Shown here in pieces: positions 53,932-58,498 of a stretch of 58,498 bases of DNA. How positions within the stretch are numbered: the stretch's first letter is position 1; each line of letters starts with the position of its first letter. The position numbers were made by a program, and so were the translations under genes. The notes beneath the pieces are model-generated. The model made no database searches, had not been told where the DNA came from, and saw only the letters and a program-made list of their open reading frames with translations. This DNA is from Methylocystis sp. GTDB taxonomy: Bacteria > Pseudomonadota > Alphaproteobacteria > Rhizobiales > Beijerinckiaceae. Location of the stretch: positions 1-58,498 of the forward strand of contig NZ_JAKFWS010000044.1 in the NCBI RefSeq assembly GCF_021731785.1, written 5' to 3'.

Positions 53932-54681
53932 TTACGCCGCGTCGCGCGGTTCGCGGTGCTCCCGACGACGGCGTTCGCCGCCGCGGTCGCGATCGCCATG
54001 GTCGCCGCCGGCCGCCTGTTCGGCCGCCTTCTTGTCCTGCGCCATCGGATCGTGCTCGAGGATTTCGCCCTTGAAAATCCAGACCTTGATACCGCAAGCG
54101 CCATAAGCGGTATGCGCGGTTGCGACGCCGTAATCGACGTCGGCGCGCAGCGTATGCAGCGGCACGCGGCCTTCGCGATACCATTCGAGACGCGCAATCT
54201 CAGCGCCGCCGAGACGGCCTGAGCAATTGATGCGAATGCCCTGCGCGCCCAGCCGCATGGCCGACTGCACGGCGCGCTTCATCGCGCGGCGGAAGGCGAC
54301 TCGGCGCTCGAGCTGTTGCGCGATCGACTCGGCGACGAGCGCGGCCTCGGTCTCGGGCTTGCGCACTTCGACGATGTTGATGACGACCTCGCTGCCGGTG
54401 AGTTTGCCGACGAGCTTGCGGATCTTGTCGATGTCCGCGCCCTTCTTGCCGATGACGACGCCGGGACGCGCCGAATGAATGGTCACGCGGCATTTCTTGT
54501 GGGGGCGCTCGATGACGATCTTCGACACCGCCGCCTGCTTCAAGGTCTTCGCCACCGCCTCGCGGATCGCCATGTCTTCGTGCAGCAGCTTGGCGTATTC
54601 GCCCTTGTTGGCGAACCAGCGTGAATCCCAGGTGCGGTTGACGCCCAGTCGCAGCCCGATCGGATTAACCTTCTGACCCAT
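53932..54681 (-). CDS. rpsC: Ribosomal protein S3
   Basis: 249 residues. [20 protein letters not shown] begins the protein; the KH domain ([15 protein letters not shown]) follows and then the C-terminal S3 domain ([17 protein letters not shown]). The acidic/basic tail (about residues 215-249) is longer than in E. coli. S3 surrounds the mRNA entry site. Confidence 0.98.
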   Translation of the reverse strand: MGQKVNPIGLRLGVNRTWDSRWFANKGEYAKLLHEDMAIREAVAKTLKQAAVSKIVIERPHKKCRVTIHSARPGVVIGKKGADIDKIRKLVGKLTGSEVVINIVEVRKPETEAALVAESIAQQLERRVAFRRAMKRAVQSAMRLGAQGIRINCSGRLGGAEIARLEWYREGRVPLHTLRADVDYGVATAHTAYGACGIKVWIFKGEILEHDPMAQDKKAAEQAAGGDHGDRDRGGERRRREHREPRDAA

Positions 54682-54695
54682 GGTTTTTAAATCCT

Positions 54696-55082
54696 TTAGG
54701 CGTTGGCTTGCGCTTCGACTTCGCGCACGATGATCGTCAGATTGGCGAAGGGCTTCTCGACGCGGCTCGCCCGTCCGCGGGCGCGGGCATGGAAGCGTTT
54801 CATCACCAGCGCCTTTCCGACATAAGCCTGAGCGACGACGAGATCGTCGACGTCGAGGCCATGATTGTTCTCGGCGTTGGCGATGGCGCTTTCGAGCGTC
54901 TTCTTCACCTCATGAGCGATCCGCTTTCTGGAGAACTCCAGCTCGGCGAGCGCGCGATCCACCTTCTTGCCGCGGATCAACTGCGCGAGCAGATTGAGCT
55001 TCTGCGGCGACACGCGCAGCATGCGCGCGACGGCCTTCGCTTCGTTTTCCGCAAGCCGGGGCGGATTGGCTTCCTTCGACAT
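54696..55082 (-). CDS. rplV: Ribosomal protein L22
   Basis: 128 residues. [20 protein letters not shown] and the extended loop [17 protein letters not shown] are diagnostic; the loop lines the exit tunnel. 14 nt before rpsC. Confidence 0.98.
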   Translation of the reverse strand: MSKEANPPRLAENEAKAVARMLRVSPQKLNLLAQLIRGKKVDRALAELEFSRKRIAHEVKKTLESAIANAENNHGLDVDDLVVAQAYVGKALVMKRFHARARGRASRVEKPFANLTIIVREVEAQANA

Positions 55083-55094
55083 CGTTAGCCTCTC

Positions 55095-55373
55095 TTAGCC
55101 CCTCTTGGCCTTCTTGTCGGCCGCATGGCCGTGGAAGGTGCGGGTGGGAGCGAATTCGCCGAACTTATGCCCGATCATGTCTTCCGACACGGACACGGGA
55201 ATATGCTTCTGGCCGTTGTGCACGCCGAAGGTCAGCCCCACGAATTGCGGGAGGATCGTGGAGCGGCGGCTCCAGATCTTGATCACCTCGGAGCGGCCGG
55301 AGCCGCGCGAGGTCTCGGCCTTCTTGAGAAGATAGCCGTCGACGAACGGGCCCTTCCAGATCGAGCGCGCCAT
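55095..55373 (-). CDS. rpsS: Ribosomal protein S19
   Basis: 92 residues: [20 protein letters not shown] and [27 protein letters not shown] are diagnostic. S19 is in the 30S head and pairs with S13. It starts 3 nt after rplB. Confidence 0.98.
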   Translation of the reverse strand: MARSIWKGPFVDGYLLKKAETSRGSGRSEVIKIWSRRSTILPQFVGLTFGVHNGQKHIPVSVSEDMIGHKFGEFAPTRTFHGHAADKKAKRG

Positions 55374-55376
55374 GGG

Positions 55377-56216
55377 TTAACCCTTCTTCTTGCGATTGTG
55401 CCGCGAGGACACAATGAAACGATCGGTGGATTTGTTGACGCGGGTCTTCTTGCCCTTGGTCGGCTTGCCCCAGGGCGTGACCGGATGACGACCGCCGGAT
55501 GTGCGGCCCTCGCCGCCGCCATGCGGATGGTCGATCGGGTTCATGGTGACGCCGCGGTTATGCGGACGACGACCGAGCCATCGCGAACGGCCGGCCTTGC
55601 CGATCGAGGTGTTCATATGATCGGGATTGGAGACGGCACCGATCGTGGCGAAGCACTGGCCGTGCACGAGGCGCTGCTCGCCCGAATTGAGCCGGACGAT
55701 CACATAGCCCTGGTCGCGGCCGACGATCTGCGCATAGGTCCCGGCCGAACGGGCGATCGCGCCGCCCTTGCCGATCTTCATCTCGACATTGTGCACGATC
55801 GCGCCAACCGGGATGTTGGCGATCGGCATGGCGTTGCCGGGCTTCACGTCGACCTGATTGCCGGCGATCACTTCGTCGCCGACGGAGAGCCGCTGCGGCG
55901 CGAGAATATAGGCGAGTTCATTGTCGGCGTAACGAATGAGAGCGATGAACGCCGTGCGGTTGGGATCATATTCGAGCCGCTCGACCTTGCCCGGCACATC
56001 GAGCTTGCGCCGCTTGAAATCGACTAGGCGATAGGCCTGCTTATGGCCGCCGCCGCGAAAGCGCACGGTGACCCGGCCGGCGTTGTTGCGCCCGCCCTTT
56101 GAAGTCTTGCCCTCGGTCAGCGTCTTGACCGGCTTGCCCTTGTAGAGCTCGCTGCGGTCAACGATCACGAGCTGCCGAAGGCTCGGCGTGACCGGCTTGA
56201 ATGTCTTCAGCGCCAT
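55377..56216 (-). CDS. rplB: Ribosomal protein L2
   Basis: 279 residues. The C-terminal motif [20 protein letters not shown] with the conserved catalytic-centre His is intact, as are [19 protein letters not shown] and the lysine-rich tail. L2 is needed for subunit joining and supports peptidyl transfer. Confidence 0.99.
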   Translation of the reverse strand: MALKTFKPVTPSLRQLVIVDRSELYKGKPVKTLTEGKTSKGGRNNAGRVTVRFRGGGHKQAYRLVDFKRRKLDVPGKVERLEYDPNRTAFIALIRYADNELAYILAPQRLSVGDEVIAGNQVDVKPGNAMPIANIPVGAIVHNVEMKIGKGGAIARSAGTYAQIVGRDQGYVIVRLNSGEQRLVHGQCFATIGAVSNPDHMNTSIGKAGRSRWLGRRPHNRGVTMNPIDHPHGGGEGRTSGGRHPVTPWGKPTKGKKTRVNKSTDRFIVSSRHNRKKKG

Positions 56217-56237
56217 CGTTCTATCCCCACGCCTTCC

Positions 56238-56534
56238 TTACAGTCCGGTCGTCACGTCGATCTTGTGACCCTCGGCGAGAGTCACCACCGCCTTCTTCAC
56301 GTCGCTCTGCTGGCCGCGCTGGCCTCGAAACGTTTTGATCTTGCCTTTGCGAAGGAGCGTGTTGACGCTTTCGACCTTGACGTCGAAGAGGCCCTCGACC
56401 GCCGCCTTGATCTGCGGCTTGGTCGCGGTCTTGGCGACATTGAACACGACCTTGTTGCTCTCCGAGGCGAGCGTCGCCTTCTCGGTGATGACCGGCGACA
56501 CGATCACGTCGTAATGGCGAACGTCCTTGCTCAT
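56238..56534 (-). CDS. rplW: Ribosomal protein L23
   Basis: 98 residues: [20 protein letters not shown] and the [18 protein letters not shown] loop. L23 is the main docking site for SRP and trigger factor at the exit tunnel. The start overlaps the rplD stop by 4 nt. Confidence 0.97.
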   Translation of the reverse strand: MSKDVRHYDVIVSPVITEKATLASESNKVVFNVAKTATKPQIKAAVEGLFDVKVESVNTLLRKGKIKTFRGQRGQQSDVKKAVVTLAEGHKIDVTTGL

Positions 56535-57151
56535 TTCAGTCGCGCCTCCAGCGCGTCCACTGCGGCGCGGGTCAACACCAGCTTGTCGCGGCGGAGGATG
56601 TCGTAAACATTGACCCCGTCGACAGGCAGAACGTCGATCTTCGGAATGTTGCGGGCGGCGAGCGTGAAATTATTCTGCGGCGCGCCGCCGACGATAATAA
56701 TCGCGCTCTCGACGCCGGTCTTGGCGAAGCCGGACACGAGCAGCTTCGTCTTCGGCTCGGCGAGTTCCGCCTTCTCCCAAACGATGATGCCGCCGTCCTT
56801 CGCCTTCGCCGACAACGCATGTTTCAAGGCGAGCTGGCGCACCTTCTTGGGAAGGTCATGCGCATGGCTGCGCACCACTGGACCAAAGGAGCGTCCGCCG
56901 CCGCGGAACTGCGGCGCGCGCGCCGAGCCGTGACGGGCGCCGCCAGTGCCCTTCTGCTTGTGCAGCTTCTTGCCCGAGCGCGCGATGTCGGCGCGGTTCT
57001 TCACCGCGTGCGTGCCGGCGCGCCGCTTGGCGAGCTGCCAGCGGATCATGCGGAAGATGAGATCCTTGCGCGGCTCTAGGCCGAAGACCTCATCGGAGAG
57101 TTCGATCGAACCGGCCGCCTGGCCGTCGAACGACGTGACGTCGATCTTCAC
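56531..57151 (-). CDS. rplD: Ribosomal protein L4
   Basis: 206 residues. The tunnel loop [20 protein letters not shown] is conserved and the C-terminal [20 protein letters not shown] is typical. In E. coli L4 also regulates the S10 operon. Three nucleotides after rplC. Confidence 0.98.
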   Translation of the reverse strand: MKIDVTSFDGQAAGSIELSDEVFGLEPRKDLIFRMIRWQLAKRRAGTHAVKNRADIARSGKKLHKQKGTGGARHGSARAPQFRGGGRSFGPVVRSHAHDLPKKVRQLALKHALSAKAKDGGIIVWEKAELAEPKTKLLVSGFAKTGVESAIIIVGGAPQNNFTLAARNIPKIDVLPVDGVNVYDILRRDKLVLTRAAVDALEARLK

Positions 57152-57154
57152 GGC

Positions 57155-57892
57155 TCAGTCCTCCTTCTTATCTTCTTGCGGCGCGGCGTCTGAATTCGCC
57201 GCCTCGCCCTGTCCGTCGCCAAGGCGGAATTTGCCCGGCTGCGGCGCATCCTTCGGCAGCGCGCGCTTCACCGCGTCGCGCACGAAAATCCAGCCGCCGG
57301 CCGTGCCCGGCACCGCGCCCTCGACGAGCAACAGTCCGCGATCGGGGTCGGTCTGTACGACCCGCAGATTTTGCGTGGTGACGCGCTCGACGCCCATATG
57401 GCCGGCCATTTTCTTGTTCTTGAAGGTCTTGCCGGGGTCCTGACGGCCGCCGGTCGAACCATGCGAACGATGCGAAATCGAGACGCCATGCGAGGCGCGC
57501 AGGCCGCCGAAGCCCCAACGCTTCATCGGACCGGCGAAGCCCTTGCCCGTTGACGTGCCCGTCACGTCGACGAACTGGCCGACGACGAAATGATCCGCCG
57601 TGATCTCGGCGCCGATCGGCAGCAGCTCCTCCTCCTTCACGCGGAATTCGGCGAGCTTCATCTTCGGTTCGACCGAGGCCGCCGCGAAACGCGCGCGTTC
57701 GGCCTTGGAGACATTCTTCACCTTGGCGCGGCCGATGCCGAGCTGAACGGCGGTGTAGCCGTTCTTTTCCACGGTCCGCTGCGCAACGACCTGGCAGCCG
57801 TCAAGCTTTAAGACCGTGACCGGCACATGCTCGCCCGCCTCCGTAAAGACGCGGGTCATTCCGACCTTTTGCGCGATGACGCCCGACCGCAT
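57155..57892 (-). CDS. rplC: Ribosomal protein L3
   Basis: 245 residues. [20 protein letters not shown] at the start and [20 protein letters not shown] in the loop near the peptidyl transferase centre, containing the GASHGV-like segment whose Gln is methylated in E. coli. The C-terminal tail (about the last 25 residues) is acidic and longer than in E. coli. Confidence 0.98.
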   Translation of the reverse strand: MRSGVIAQKVGMTRVFTEAGEHVPVTVLKLDGCQVVAQRTVEKNGYTAVQLGIGRAKVKNVSKAERARFAAASVEPKMKLAEFRVKEEELLPIGAEITADHFVVGQFVDVTGTSTGKGFAGPMKRWGFGGLRASHGVSISHRSHGSTGGRQDPGKTFKNKKMAGHMGVERVTTQNLRVVQTDPDRGLLLVEGAVPGTAGGWIFVRDAVKRALPKDAPQPGKFRLGDGQGEAANSDAAPQEDKKED

Positions 57893-57949
57893 GATCCAAT
57901 CCTTCGCAAAGCGCGCTCGCTTCCTTTGAGGAGCGCCGCCTGAATTCCC

Positions 57950-58258
<309 letters not shown>

Positions 58259-58303
58259 TGTTCTGTCCTTTGGGACCGCGAGCGGTTCTGCTCGCCTTCA
58301 TGC

Positions 58304-58325
58304 GCCGCGCGCTTTTGCGCGCGGC
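58304..58325. terminator. Strong GC hairpin between tuf and rpsJ
   Basis: GCCGCGCGC (58304-58312) pairs perfectly with GCGCGCGGC (58317-58325) across a TTTT loop. In the direction of tuf and rpsJ (minus) no U-run follows, so it is more likely an attenuator or processing hairpin than a full terminator. Confidence 0.4.
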
Positions 58326-58369
58326 TTCTTTCACAAGAGCGAGCGCTTGGCCCGCGGCCCAGATTCGCT

Positions 58370-58498
58370 TTACTCGATGATGCTGGCGACGACGCCGGCG
58401 CCAACCGTCCTGCCGCCTTCGCGAATGGCGAAGCGCAGCTTCTCCTCCATCGCGATCGGCACGATCAGCACCACGTCCATCGTCACATTGTCGCCCGG
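58370..58498 (-). CDS. tuf: Elongation factor Tu, C-terminal end (cut by window)
   Basis: The last 42 codons of EF-Tu: [20 protein letters not shown], then the very conserved end [16 protein letters not shown] and TAA. This is domain III, which binds aminoacyl-tRNA and EF-Ts. The rest is beyond the window. It precedes rpsJ as in the str-S10 arrangement. Confidence 0.97.
   Translation of the reverse strand, partial: PGDNVTMDVVLIVPIAMEEKLRFAIREGGRTVGAGVVASIIE

Overview
The window is high-GC DNA from an alphaproteobacterium, most likely a member of the Hyphomicrobiales. The reasons are the S10-spc-alpha ribosomal gene order, the ImuA-ImuB-DnaE2 mutagenesis cassette under a GAAC-N7-GAAC LexA box, and the presence of ALA synthase, PuhE and a piece of AcsF. 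Family-level placement (Beijerinckiaceae/Methylocystaceae-like) is a guess.

Left end (1-8.6 kb) is an accessory island. It starts with a plasmid-type ParB gene that loses family resemblance at a cluster of TTATGCCGA arms resembling recombinase sites. Next comes a DUF932 gene. Both genes carry the same upstream leader, which can fold with compensatory changes. A TIR-like effector gene has been split by an IS481-family element. A row of minus-strand genes with defence flavour follows: an Abi/HEPN-like protein, a HEPN/TOPRIM protein, a patatin phospholipase and a PIN-like protein with an upstream partner. Remnants of an SRAP peptidase and a serine recombinase mark the island edge.

8.6-11.3 kb is a fragment of a photosynthesis gene cluster: hemA, puhE and only the C-terminal third of acsF. 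It is cut at a joint where an unrelated plus-strand gene is truncated as well.

11.3-17.1 kb is a tightly overlapping plus-strand operon: PIG-L deacetylase, an unknown protein, a split transketolase whose C-terminal subunit is frameshifted, two NAD-dependent epimerases and a degenerate Nudix-like protein. It looks like a pathway for an unusual sugar or sugar-modified metabolite.

17.1-30.3 kb holds a lytic transglycosylase, a Cys-rich exported protein, a 3-oxoacid CoA-transferase (scoAB-like), galactose genes (galK-galT divergent from a GH42 beta-galactosidase), an MgtE-like Mg2+ transporter, and a group of HMA_2-like protein, P2-type ATPase and a divergent MetK paralogue.

30.3-42.8 kb carries a RoxA-like dihaem cytochrome c, a pair of inverted palindromic repeats, the SOS mutasome imuA-imuB-dnaE2, lapA-ihfB-sppA, cutA-degP and a GNAT acetyltransferase. 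42.8-58.5 kb is the minus-strand ribosomal supercluster from tuf (cut by the window end) and rpsJ down to rplQ, including secY, adk and rpoA, with a decayed LprI-like gene between rpsM and adk and several hairpin or repeat spacers.
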